A stretch of DNA of 29,719 nucleotides from Glomus cerebriforme (GCA_003550305.1 QKYT01000285.1:72485-102203), one strand, 5' to 3'; shown: positions 18,937 through 28,577, counted from the first letter of the stretch. Notes: generated by a model from the letters alone, not told the origin. Numbers and translations: made by a program.

Positions 18937-19842
18937 TTACCAAAGCCATCTAATTTCTCCTGTATATGTTTTTTCCACCAGAAGATTCCCATTAAACATA
19001 ATATTTATCCATTTCAAATTACTAAGTTTAGGGATGGTCTCCTTGAGCATATCGTATTCATAAACATCAGAATACAAGCAATTCATTTTTAGGTGACTAA
19101 GAGTCACCGCTTTTTTTACTAATGCGGGTAAAATCGCTGAATAAGGGTCATCTATAGAAACTCCTGCTTCTTCAAAATAATGATCTTCCCATTCGAAATA
19201 TTTTAAATTTTCTTGCTCTTCAATTAAATTAACAATTGCACAATTAAATACATAACTATTATTAATAATGATGAGCTTCTGTATATTTCGACAGATACGT
19301 GCTAATCCAAAGAAATATGTAAGATCAACAGACATACTACATTTTAATTCACGAAGCGTTTCAAGACAAGTTATAGCTTCTGGGAAGTAAAATATTTGGT
19401 GTTTGAGTGATATCATATCCAAATATATCAATTCCGGACATTTTCCAATAATGAGTTTATAAAACTCTTGTTGTAGAAGAAACTGATTACAAACTGAAGA
19501 AGGTTCAATAGAAAATATCATATTATTCATGATGGTTACATTGATACTTTTACAGAAAGACAAATAATCAAAGAAAGGTGATTTCTGTGAAATTGGAGGT
19601 AATTGGCATCCCTTCGTTTTTAAGAGTTCTTTAATATTATCAGGTAAGTAGAAAGCAATAGTCGCGAATAAATAACGTTTATTACTGTAATCAATATCAT
19701 ACTTCCAAGGATTTCTCCATAGAATTGGAATCGCGGCTTCACACCAAAGTTTGTTAACCATAAGGCATGAAAATAATGTTTTTGAATTTTCTTGTAATTC
19801 TTCAAATATCAAGAAAAGAGTATCATTATTGAGTCTAGACAT
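18937..19842 (-). CDS. F-box protein with leucine-rich C-terminal region
   Basis: A single 301-residue open frame. The N-terminal F-box starts at residue 1: MSRLNNDTLFLIFEELQENS, then LFSCLMVNKLWCEAAIPILW (L-x-x-I-F-x-x-L ... L-F-S-C-L-x-V-N-x-x-W-C). Leucine-rich-repeat-like strands follow: ELIYLDMISL (~140), CLETLRELKC (~160), NIQKLIIINNS (~190), NLKYFEWEDHYF (~215), LSHLKMNCL (~250) and LSNLKWINIMFNG (~280). F-box proteins link substrates to Skp1-cullin-1 ubiquitin ligases, with the repeats choosing the target; this is family knowledge. Members I remember from Glomeromycotina are longer, so this one may be C-terminally short. Its TGG TAA end overlaps a GTAAAA donor-like site, so a further exon is possible. 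No TATA box stands out. Confidence 0.9.
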   Translation of the reverse strand: MSRLNNDTLFLIFEELQENSKTLFSCLMVNKLWCEAAIPILWRNPWKYDIDYSNKRYLFATIAFYLPDNIKELLKTKGCQLPPISQKSPFFDYLSFCKSINVTIMNNMIFSIEPSSVCNQFLLQQEFYKLIIGKCPELIYLDMISLKHQIFYFPEAITCLETLRELKCSMSVDLTYFFGLARICRNIQKLIIINNSYVFNCAIVNLIEEQENLKYFEWEDHYFEEAGVSIDDPYSAILPALVKKAVTLSHLKMNCLYSDVYEYDMLKETIPKLSNLKWINIMFNGNLLVEKTYTGEIRWLW

Positions 19843-19986
19843 TCTTTTTTTTTTCTAAAAATAAACTGTTTAAAGTGGAATATTTTTGTGAAAAAAATAT
19901 ATTTCGCAATATTAAAATATTTAATTGCAGGGAAACAATGAAATGAATAACATGATAAACCCCAAATTTATTATATAATTAAAACC

Positions 19987-20030
19987 GGAATCAAACTCCG
20001 AAGAGGAAAATTAGTGCGACTACTGAGTAA
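19987..20030 (-). other. tRNA-like A/B-box stretch, possible SINE head
   Basis: On the minus strand TTACTCAGTAG (20030-20020, A-box-like) is followed 22 nt later by AGTTTGATTCC (19997-19987, B-box-like: only two differences from GGTTCGATTCC). Spacing is near that of a polymerase III internal promoter. A complete cloverleaf cannot be folded: the T-stem fits only with a shifted loop and the anticodon stem is not paired. So it is not a working tRNA; a tRNA-derived SINE is the likelier reading. Confidence 0.35.
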
Positions 20031-20730
20031 CGCTGGTCAAATAATGTTTCACAAGTAAATATTTACACTATATAACTATATCTGCTGATCAAATAATGTT
20101 CCACCACATTTATCAAAGTCACAAAAAGACAAAAATTTCACACCCCATTAAATCACTAAATTTAAATCGCATAATTTTGGCCGGCGTTATAGATCATTTT
20201 GTTAATAATAAATTTATTTATACACTGTTATACATTTACTATTGTTCTACTTTGCAGAAACATGATTTTCTTAATATGCGCTTAGCCAAGTAATAACCAA
20301 ATATATTATAGGCTATTATTGAATACAGTATTATAAAATATGCAAAATTTTTAATTCTTCCGAATTAAAATGAAGCTTATACTTTTTTTTTAGCCTCTGG
20401 AATTTATTGAAATTTGGATCGTTTATCATTACTAATTTATGCACTTGACTATACAGCCTCATTTACTTTGATAAATGTCTTTTTGAAGATGCTTTTAATA
20501 ACAGTAAGATTTGATAGCACATGTACAGTACATAATTCCCCTCATTATAAAACCATGTGATAATATTTAAATTACTATTATTTTCAGCCACTTTTTACAT
20601 CACACCTCTGTGGGAAAAATTCCATATTATTGTTCTATAATAATACAGTATGTACTTTTTTTTAAACGTTTCACGAGAAAATATAACTGATTTAATTAAA
20701 CATTGATTTGATTTGCTTTTGTTTCTTAAA

Positions 20731-20765
20731 ATGGCAATCAGATACCAATACTTCCGAACTTTCCC
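20731..20765 (+). other. Possible orphan first exon
   Basis: ATG at 20731 gives MAIRYQYFRTF and ends CC|GTAAGTT, a perfect donor. A T-rich tract ending TTGTATAG lies near 20838, but what follows is not clearly coding. Probably the remnant 5' end of a lost gene. Confidence 0.2.
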
Positions 20766-22032
20766 GTAAGTTATAAAAAATTTTAACCAAATTTAATTTT
20801 TTTGATTGTACTTTTTGTTTAATTTTTTTTTGTATAGTTAATTATAATAAATAGGATTAAGAATTTTATATTATTATTGTTATACACAAAATATAATACA
20901 TTTAATTTCTGTTATCGGCAAAAAACAAGTGAATGCGACCCGGCCAAACTGACCCTAAAAAATATATATTCTTTCTTTATTTCGATGATGATGTACTACT
21001 AGAGAACAATACCATAAACGAATTTGATAAATCATCACACCTGCGTAAAGTTTAGAGTTTATTCTACTATAGGCATAATCTACCCGTATTCATTTTATCA
21101 GCGACACATTTATTATATTCTATTTTACTCCATTTAATGGGTTACCGACCTGTGGAAAAATTTGGTTCGTTTATTATTTTTTTTTATTGCATATCTTCCT
21201 TGTTGAAATCAAAATTATTAAAATGTACCACCCCTTAAACATATATGCACTTTTTATTATTTAAGTCTACAATCAGCTAATTAAAAAAATCTCTCTGAAT
21301 GAATGTACATGACTATCACAGAGACAAATAAGAAAACCCATCCCTGAACTTTAATAAAAAAAAATGAAGCAAGCTTTTCGAAAAAAAAATTTATTCGCTA
21401 CAGCAGGAAATTATAACCCGGTAACCGGTGATTGATTGTCACATACGTAAATGAGAAAGTAATTTAGAAGAAATCATTCACCCATTGCAATTGATAGTAA
21501 TTGTAGAAAAATCAAATACAGGTCATTTCTTCATCTTGCAATGAATATTTATCATCTAATTATGTAATATTTTCGACATAATAAATAAAAAGACATAAAA
21601 TGGCAAGAATAAATATTTTCTATTTATATCTTTTTTTTTTTAAACCCATAAAAATTCAAATTCCATTTGTTTATTCAAATATTAATACAAATGAGATGCA
21701 ACAGTCAAAAAATTAGCATATTAAATATAGAATACAATAAATCTTTGTTGTTTATTTATATTTTAATATATCAATGAATGTAAAAAGAAATAACGAAATT
21801 TAATCGAATTTGATTTAATGGAAAATAACTAGTTGTCTTGAGATATCTTGATTTAATCATTTTCGTATTTATTGTTTTCCAACGCTCATTTTTTTTAAAA
21901 TAAATAAATAAAAGTTTGGCGAAACCTTTGTTTCATTTATTGTATTGAAAATAATGACCGTTTATGGAAACAATGACTAAAATGTTAGTATTACTTTTGT
22001 CATACTACTATACATAAATTAACGATCCGAAA

Positions 22033-22202
22033 GCGGGTCATACAATAGTACCCCGGAGGATACTGTGGATAATATACAAGGTATAATTCTGGCCAAAATA
22101 TCAATTTAGGCCGAATTAGTAGGGGGGTATCTATTCAAAAATATCAGAATTTTAAGTTGAATAGTACCCCGATACTACTTAAGGGCGGTACTATATGCCG
22201 CA
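22033..22202. repeat. Short inverted/direct-repeat element
   Basis: The left end GCGGGTCATACAATAGTACC is imperfectly mirrored by the right end (reverse complement of 22181-22202: TGCGGCATATAGTACCGCCC). A direct repeat AATAGTACCCCG..ATACT occurs at 22044 and 22160, and a GGCCAAA/TTTAGGCC hairpin lies inside (22091-22112). GC-richer than the flanks and non-coding; likely a degraded MITE. Confidence 0.5.
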
Positions 22203-23349
22203 CTGTCTTTCTTAAAAAATCTTCGAGATAATCATAATTGTTAAAATTAAGATGACGACTTGTATAATAAGCTTGAGGATGCAAATTTGGTTGTTTTTTG
22301 ATTTTTTTAAATAATTTTTGAGCATATCTAAGATCTTTAACAAATTTATCATTAGATCAATTACATAAAAACTTAATAATACATTACTTCAGATGTCATT
22401 AAAACTAAGTTAGTAATTTTAACTCGATGTCAAACAAAAAAAATTCGAGGTTTATACGAGTTAAACTACTATCGGGTTAAGTTATGTAAATGTATGACCC
22501 GAATATTCACGAGACCTGTTTTTTTAGATCGAGTCGAATCTATCCTCCAAACTTGACACATAATAAATCCGATTTGGAAATAATGTTTTGTACCAAAAGT
22601 AAGTGACTTTATCCCCTATCTAAACCATTGCTAACACAGATTTATAATCAAAAAATAACAGATCAAGAAAAAACAAAGTAATTTATTATAAGTTCACTAT
22701 ACTATTTATTAAAATTTCATCATACACAGTTTCTTTTTATTAATTACAAATTATTTATAATTAATGTGGAAATAATAGTATTAAATTTAAATAGAATTTG
22801 GATTATTATATGATATTTGAAGATAAATAAATATATTCGTTTTTAGTTTATTTGTAAGTAGAAATTTGTTTATTATTTTTTTTTATTCACTCTATTTATT
22901 CATTCTATGTATAATTGTAATGTTTTGATTTGACGAACTTTAATACTAGGTTCGCAATCAAGCGTTGCAATTTTTTTCTTTGATATTACACATAATATAA
23001 ATCCCAATCAATAACTGATTTTAATTAAATAGGTTGTAATTTAAAGAAGTTCAAATATATAAATATTGGATTCTAAGTAAAAATGGCAATTTTGTAATTA
23101 TCGTTAAATCTCAAGCTGGTAAAAAAAAATGAATTTTGCAAGGAAATAAAAGTTAAGTAAAACTATAACCGCCAAGCTTAATACAATAGGATCTAAATTA
23201 TATTTTTAAAAGTATATAATTGTGAGAACCTCTAATTCGTAAAAATTCGTAAAAATGTTTGAAAAACAAATTTTGGCCAAAATTACGAATAGTGTCGGCC
23301 AAAGTTGTTGGTAAAATATTAATCTGAAATATTTCGTATTCTTGTGTGC
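22203..23349. other. Intergenic, no gene seen
   Basis: A/T-rich. A CGGGTTAAGTTATG / ATGACCCGAA patch (22474-22504) may be a repeat end. A tandem TCGTAAAAAT pair is at about 23236-23256 and a TTTTGGCC...GGCCAAA pair at 23271-23303. Overlapping minus ORFs at 23198-23442 run into the element that follows and are not called. Confidence 0.45.
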
Positions 23350-23550
23350 CAGGTCGGTGGCGCATGCATATATATAATATGCGCTTGCACGTGATCTCAC
23401 GTGTGGCTGCATATTGTGGCTGCATATTGTCACCGGTGTCACATCCGGTTGTGATTCAAAATTACTATTTATCTGGGGGACTTAGTTTTTTTATGGTGGT
23501 GTGAACCCTATTTGTCACGCTTATTTGTCACCGCATGCGCCACCAACCTG
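23350..23550. mobile_element. 201-bp MITE-like element with 18-bp terminal inverted repeats
   Basis: CAGGTCGGTGGCGCATGC (23350-23367) and the reverse complement of 23533-23550, CAGGTTGGTGGCGCATGC, differ at one base. Inside are a GCGCAT..ATGCGC hairpin next to the left end, CACGTGATCTCACGTG, a perfect 13-bp tandem GTGGCTGCATATT x2 (23403-23428) and ACCGGTGTCACATCCGGT. The element has no coding capacity and is markedly GC-richer than its surroundings. No obvious target duplication. Confidence 0.65.
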
Positions 23551-23682
23551 AAAACATATGCTCTATTTACTGATTATTACGTCATTAAGTTCTCCAAAGA
23601 GTACACTTTTCATTATATGTAAAATATAATTTTAATTTTACCATTGTTCATCAAAGAAAGAAAATTAATGTACTGTAGGTAA

Positions 23683-23787
23683 CTGGAAAATAAATATGGC
23701 GAGTATGTGAGTTCATCATCATCTAGTATAGATTTGGAGTTGTGTAATTTTAGTAATTTTACAAGCATTTATTGGATTGGATTTTAA
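23683..23787 (+). other. Short coding-like relic, serine run
   Basis: LENKYGEYVSSSSSSIDLEL continues CNFSNFTSIYWIGF and stops at 23787. Preceded by an in-frame stop and no start codon. Resembles a serine-rich tail of a larger protein; unrecognised. Confidence 0.25.
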
Positions 23788-24126
23788 AATTTAGGTATAT
23801 TTGTACGAAGAAATCGTACGCAGATATCAAAGAAGGTTCAAATATTTTATCAATTTGTATTACTTACAGTATATTAATTTATTTATAAGATAAAATTCCT
23901 GGTTTTTGTTGAGGTCATTGGACAAATTGGATTATTATGCATTACCAGTACGATTCAATCAATAACAATGATTAATAAATTGTATATAATTTTACTATAC
24001 AATTATTATTTATTCTTATAACTTTGAATAAAAATATTTGTTAATAAATTTCGTTAAGACCTTTCCAACTGAGAAAATTTATACTGTGTTCATAGTATAT
24101 TAATTGACGTTTTCAAAATTGTTTTT

Positions 24127-24227
24127 TTTTCTGGACATTTTTTGGAACATAATCAGGACAATTTCTAAACAAAAATCACATTGTTATCTAGAAATTGTCC
24201 AGTTATGTCCTGAACGTGTCCAGAAAA
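24127..24227. repeat. Foldback repeat with TTTTCTGGACA ends
   Basis: The left arm TTTTCTGGACA..AGGACAATTTCTA (24127-24168) pairs with the right arm TAGAAATTGTCC..TGTCCAGAAAA (24189-24227) around an 18-20 nt loop, with a few mismatches in the middle (GGAACATAATC against GTTATGTCCTGAAC). A third ATCCAGAAAAT copy follows. The 63-codon plus-strand ORF across it is an artefact of the repeat. Confidence 0.65.
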
Positions 24228-24362
24228 TATCCAGAAAATGGTCAGAAAAAACATGGAGAGTGTGTTTTTTTTCCTCCCTCAATCATAAATTTTAACATTT
24301 TAAAAATGTCAATAATGCCATAATAAGGAACTTCTCATCTTCGTTCTTATAACTGCAACTAA

Positions 24363-24625
24363 GAGTTATGTGAGACTCTGACTTATTCCAGAAGATATCT
24401 ATTATAGAAGGATGTATTTGGAACGAATAGAGTTATCTACTTTTTTTAATATAGATTGTTGTTGAAATCAATTTTTAGCGAAAGTAAAAGTAAAAAGTGA
24501 TTATGATTTAATTAACAACTAGCACTTCTGCCGCCTTGGTTAACTCTTAATTATATCAATGAAAAATCGCCGGCATTAATTATTCAATTGCAGAATCAAT
24601 GTTCCTTGATATTATATACTTTGAA
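24363..24625 (+). pseudogene. Second, decayed copy of the 2543-3195 gene
   Basis: AAGAGTTATG(T)GAGACTCT followed by ACTTATT(C)CAGAA is nearly identical to 2801-2831. Translation gives ELCETLTYSRRYLL* where the better copy has ELCETLTYFRTYQSDVYYKN, then FGTNRVIY against FGANRDVCNGRVI with a deletion. After an ATTTTTAG acceptor (about 24478) come GAAAGTAAAAG, TTGGTTAACTCTT, GGCATTAAT and GCAGAATCAATGTTCCT, all matching exon 3, with stops. Its GTTCCTTGATATTATATACTTTG suggests the family continues ..VP.RY..L, which the better copy has lost. Confidence 0.65.
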
Positions 24626-24747
24626 TAAGTCTCGCTTATAATTTTATGAACGAATAAGTATTTATATTTTTAAATTAATGGTATGATAATTTATATTTGA
24701 TCATACATGTATGATGAAATCACAAAAAATGGATCTGGGTTCATCCA

Positions 24748-24969
24748 TTGGAAATTCAAAATTTTAAAACTTTGATGAGAAATATCAGAGATACACAAAA
24801 TGTGATTTCTGAAACACATGAGACGCTAAATTTCATTATAATATATGCAAGAAACTTTCTCTTGAAATATGTTGATAACGCTAATATACCGAGAACAAGC
24901 TACATCTATTTCTCATTGAGCAGTTGTACAAAATTGATCTTTGCCATGAAGGACATTGATGTTATTTGA
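24748..24969 (+). other. Open stretch, possible exon relic
   Basis: About 80 codons from roughly 24724 with no stop: KWIWVHPLEIQNFKTLMRNI, RDTQNVISETHETLNFIIIY and ARNFLLKYVDNANIPRTSYI, ending FAMKDIDVI*. Composition is protein-like, but there is no ATG at the start, no clear acceptor and no recognised domain. Confidence 0.25.
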
Positions 24970-25226
24970 ATTAATGAAATCATATGCCATCATGACGATT
25001 GACTCGCATCACTATCAATGATAATATGCTGCCTGTTCTAACACCACACCAGCCAATAAAGAAACCTTAATCTCATTCATGAAAATTTTCTTAAAGTACA
25101 TGACAAACTTTTTTTTTGATCAGGTTTTAATCTATCAAGAACATTAATAATTGAACGTTCATCATCAATTTGGCTGAATTCCTGTTACAAAGTATATTAT
25201 CAACTTTGAAAATAAATCAATTACAG

Positions 25227-25397
25227 ATGGCGGTAGCATTAAACCCAAAACAATTAAAATTTTTTATTTTTATTTTTAATTTAAGACGTAGGTCCGATAC
25301 AATATTAGAGAATATGACTATTACATTAAGTGATACTGTAACCGAGCCCCCCCCCCCCCCCGAAGACAAACTGTCTACGCCTGTAAGAAGTAAATAG
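25227..25397 (+). other. Small ORF or terminal exon with proline run
   Basis: After AATTACAG (ends 25226) the frame MAVALNPKQLKF runs to NLRRRSDTILENMTITLSDT then VTEPPPPPEDKLSTPVRSK*. The last third looks like a genuine polar C-terminus. The five prolines are encoded by a 15-nt C run. It could be the last exon of a decayed gene; unrecognised. Confidence 0.3.
25347..25361 (+). repeat. 15-nt poly(C) tract
   Basis: Fifteen consecutive C in an otherwise strongly A/T-rich region; the only long C/G homopolymer seen in the window. Confidence 0.85.
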
Positions 25398-25518
25398 GTA
25401 CAGGCAAGGCCACACACGAACCAGAAAATAAAAATATGTCTAGATTTTGTAATGAGGAGAAAGAAAATAAAATGTCTTTATCTATATAATTACGATTTAC
25501 GGTAAAATTCTGAGGCAC

Positions 25519-25559
25519 GTGATCGAACCTCGGGTTTTAGATCTCCATTAATACCGATA
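25519..25559 (-). other. tRNA-like A/B-box stretch, possible SINE head
   Basis: On the minus strand TATCGGTATTAATGG (25559-25545) is followed by AGATCTAAAACCCGA and GGTTCGATCAC (25529-25519), which matches a B box at 9 of 11 bases. Flanking CTCGTGA/TCACGTG could pair, but the enclosed length is too short for a tRNA. More likely a SINE or a degenerate tRNA relic. Confidence 0.3.
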
Positions 25560-25793
25560 TCACGAGTTTACATTGCGCATTTAAACAAAAAAAAATTTTT
25601 TATCGTCTTGTAATTCTTTAATGGACTTTCCGTTTGCAAACTCAAAATTTTACAAGATGTTAATGAATTTATGACTTTATCATGATTGTTAAATGAGCCA
25701 GATTCTCCAATTTAATTATAAAGTTTGTCGAAATATTGGAATAGTATGATATAATAACGGTGATCTAAAAAGACAAAAATTTTTTAAAATATT

Positions 25794-26039
25794 CATGAAA
25801 TTGATTTAATTGATTTAATCTTAAATAAAAATTCATCCCCTTCTCTCACGTCCAATAATTCTCCCTATTGAATACTATTTATATCATGATGGTTATGAAA
25901 TAACAGACAAATTAATATGTTTTGATTTGTCCAGATCTCACTAATTTTTAGAAGCAAATTGGTTATTAAAGAAGTCTGTAGTGATCTAAATGATATGGTA
26001 ATTAAAGAGTTATTCATGATATCCTTTCCTCAACTCTAG
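25794..26039 (+). pseudogene. Decayed copy of the right-edge gene family
   Basis: In order, and in shifting frames, it reads HEIDLIDLILNKN, HPLLSRPIILPIEYYLYHDG followed by YEITDKL, and KEVCSDLNDMVIKELFMISF then PQL*. The gene at 28870-29719 has HLNEIKDLILNHNFIPFPTR, LPTIERYPSEDGYEHSKCF and NICRDLNDIVIKGMFIMFFP in the same order. Stops and frameshifts interrupt the copy, and it lies on the opposite strand from its relative, about 3 kb away. Confidence 0.65.
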
Positions 26040-26397
26040 CGCAATATTAACGTCCCGATTAGTTCTTTATTGAATGACTGACAACTGATGGCAAGAATCG
26101 TTTGTAGTAAATTCACAATTACAAAGTTCTCTCTATATTGCGTACTTAGGTAATTTATGATTTTATATAAGAATGTATTATCATAATTTATATTTCAAAC
26201 TAACTAGATAATTTATTATAGGATACGCCTTCTGATTAAACAAAGCAAAGGGTACGCCAAGATCGCAAGATACGTCGTTAATGCTTATATAAACCAAATA
26301 ATTGGACGTCTGTACAAGATATTCATTTTATATATGTCTAATTTTAGTACTACATACATATTTTTTAACATTTATTTTCTTATAATTTCAAATACAG

Positions 26398-27131
26398 GAG
26401 GAAAATTTCAGACGTTATACCACAAAAAATTTTATCGACCTATTTCCTCATAACTGAAGTAGTTTGGACTTTTCCAAGAAAGCTGCCAAAAACATGAATA
26501 TACAAAGATTTATTTATGATCTATATGATAGTGAATGGTGATTTTCGTAAGGTAAATTTTGGATTTATTAAATGTTATTTATTAATTATAAAATTATCGT
26601 TTTTTTAATATTGGTTAAATTCTTATTTCAGGGTAGTTTATATCAAATTCTTACCTTTACATGGTATAAGTGGTGTCTGTGAATGTGCAGGTTTCCTCGT
26701 TCATTAGATATGTATTATAAGCTTGCGTGATCTCTATACAAAAATCTTCCTGGGTTAGTATTAGAAGGTGAACTTCAAGACTGTAATTGCACAAAATCAT
26801 TGAAAAAAGAATGTGTTAAAAAAAACTTTCAAGAAAAACATAGTAAAATTAGACTCCGACGAATCAGAGGCTCAAGACTCAGAAGGTAATTTGTAACTTA
26901 CACGTGCATATAATTAAATAAATATTTCTTTTCTTTTAATACATTATCTAAAAAAATTTTTTTTTTTTGATAGATTATTATTACATAAGAGAGGGCGAGT
27001 GAATATGCTTTGGACGTCTCAAAGTTACCATAGTGGATTCACCAACCGAAAAAATCATTGAGCTCATAAGCTATGTTACTTTCACTGTGAATGATAAAAA
27101 CAATACTGAATCAATTCATGGTGAATTTTAG
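26398..27131 (+). pseudogene. Multi-exon unrecognised gene relic
   Basis: After an ATACAG acceptor, EENFRRYTTKNFIDLFPHN is followed by TGA, then in frame SSLDFSKKAAKNMNIQRFIY and DLYDSEW*. After a TTTCAG acceptor (about 26631) comes VVYIKFLPLHGISGVCECAG. From about 26740, YKNLPGLVLEGELQDCNCTK continues as SLKKECVKKNFQEKHSKI and, one frame over, DSDESEAQDSE to a GGTAAT donor. After TTTGATAG (26971), DYYYIREGE*ICFGRLKV is followed by TIVDSPTEKIIELISYVTFT and VNDKNNTESIHGEF*. At least two stops and one frameshift break it. A preceding open stretch without ATG (26223-26397, IRLLIKQSKGYAKIARYVVN) may be part of it. No family recognised. Confidence 0.5.
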
Positions 27132-27347
27132 AGAAAAACATGGTTAGTCCATAAAATATAAGTTTNTCATTTTATTTATTTATTATTTGATTAACATAAT
27201 ACAAACGCGATATAATTTATAATAGAAATTCTTCCATTATATACAGCCTATAAACAACGTCACTGTACACTGTAATCGTTACATTCAGTTTGACGCTTCA
27301 GTTTTTGACCATCTCCTAACTTCTAACTTGCGGTCAAATATACTTCA

Positions 27348-27738
27348 ATGAGTGATGTTCGCCAATTAATGAAAAAATCAATAAACTATGAAGAAATCAA
27401 GGTAAATATTTAAAAATGAAAAATTACAAAAATTAGTAATATTCATTGTAACTCTTGATATATTTGATTACGCTTATAATTAGATTTTCATTGCCTCGTT
27501 TTGGTATTGGCGATACATAATCAGAGTTTAAGAATAGAACATGCGACGCAATTTATGATAATTTAAAAAGCATGAGTTGTACTACGTTAGTTATAAATAA
27601 AATTTTGATTGGAGAAGATTAATCAAAATGGCAAGACACCATGGAAAGCTAAAAAAAAAATTGAATGGTTATTTTGGAAATATTGTAAGGTATTACTTTG
27701 TAGACAAACAAAAGAACCCAGCAGATCCTGGTAAATAA
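27348..27738 (+). pseudogene. Unrecognised gene fragment with a clean first exon
   Basis: ATG at 27348 reads MSDVRQLMKKSINYEEIK and stops exactly at a GTAAAT donor (27402). After a TATAATTAG acceptor (27482) the sequence reads FSLPRFGIGDT*SEFKNRTC then DAIYDNLKKHELYYVSYK*. Further on comes NFDWRRLIKMARHHGKLKKK and LNGYFGNIVRYYFVDKQKNP, then ADPG, with GGTAAA at 27732 as a possible donor. The in-frame TAA in the second piece argues for a pseudogene, unless the exon borders differ. Basic and aromatic-rich; no domain recognised. Confidence 0.35.
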
Positions 27739-28176
27739 TTTATTGATTATAATGATAATGTTTTATATTTATTTATGGTTCCTGACCGTCATCAATTATT
27801 CCAAATATCTTAAACATCATCAATATAGCACGAAGAAATAAATGAAAAAGAAATAATTACGCATGTAATTTAATAATATACAGTATTTAAGTGTACCAAT
27901 TTGAGTAGGGCAAAAGGATGTAATTTTTTTGTACATAATAGAATATTTTACGGGTAATTTTTCAAAATCGCGCAATTTTCGCGTTCACACGAGTTTACAC
28001 AATTCAATAGGTTCCTTTAAAAATATTTTATTACATTAGCAAAAATAATTTGTAAACCGAGAAGATTTTATTATTATGAGGACAAACTTGCATTAATATA
28101 AATAAAATTGACGAATTCAAATATGAATTCTATGAACATTAATAAATTTCCCATCTTTTTTCTCAATATTCTTTAG
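27739..28176. other. Intergenic, no gene seen
   Basis: A/T-rich; no splice-supported exon. A CGCGCAATTTTCGCG-like small mirrored patch at 27968-27983 is the only structure noticed. Confidence 0.4.
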
Positions 28177-28577
28177 TAGAAATGATTTTATTGAAGTATT
28201 TGGATCTAAAGCTAAAGATAATGAAATTCCTTAAGGTTAGGTTTTCTCCAACATGAATGATGACTTCATAATTTGTTTCGACTTTAAGTATTTCTCCAAG
28301 AGCAGATTCAAGTTTTTATGTCGTTTAACTGAAGTTTATAAATAATATGTATGATACAGGGATAAGTTTATATTGCCTTGAGACATTTGGACCGGCATTA
28401 GACATCTTTGACCAAATTTATCACATGATTACGAAATTATATTGCACTTTTCGTACTTTTAAAGTAATAAAATACAGTCTCCGTCCAATTGGATACGCAA
28501 ATAAACCAATCCAATTTTTTTTATTTGTATACTACAATATCAGATATTATAAATTCTTTATTAAAAAAAAAATTTAA
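28177..28577 (+). pseudogene. Unrecognised coding relic with single-base frameshift
   Basis: After a TTCTTTAG acceptor the frames read RNDFIEVFGSKAKDNEIP*, then from the ATG at 28256 MNDDFIICFDFKYFSKSRFK and FLCRLTEVYK*. One base later the ORF from 28347 continues MYDTGISLYCLETFGPALDI and FDQIYHMITKLYCTFRTF. Removing the shift would join EVYK to MYDTG as one run, so this looks like a gene broken by a +1 change. Family not recognised. Confidence 0.35.

Larger units (their letters stand above)
19843..22032. other. Intergenic, only short features
   Basis: Holds the F-box gene's upstream region, a tRNA-like stretch (19987-20030) and a repeated CAAATAATGTT(T/C)(C)CAC phrase (20038 and 20090). It also holds a possible first exon (20731-20765) and poly-T/A runs. 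The ORF at 20096-20293 is not protein-like. Confidence 0.45.

Noticed and set aside
19980..20040. Functional tRNA gene
   Set aside because: A- and B-box-like words present, but acceptor and anticodon stems do not pair, so only a tRNA-derived relic is proposed.
20096..20293. 65-codon plus-strand ORF
   Set aside because: No protein-like pattern; starts within a locally repeated CAAATAATGTT phrase.
23198..23442. Two overlapping minus-strand ORFs of 75-78 codons
   Set aside because: They run through the MITE-like element and its tandem repeat; frame openness follows from local GC content.
24104..24295. 63-codon plus-strand ORF
   Set aside because: Covers the foldback repeat; openness is due to the repeat.
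25217..25417. 66-codon minus-strand ORF with glycine run
   Set aside because: The glycine run is the antisense of the poly(C) tract; the plus frame has the more plausible protein.
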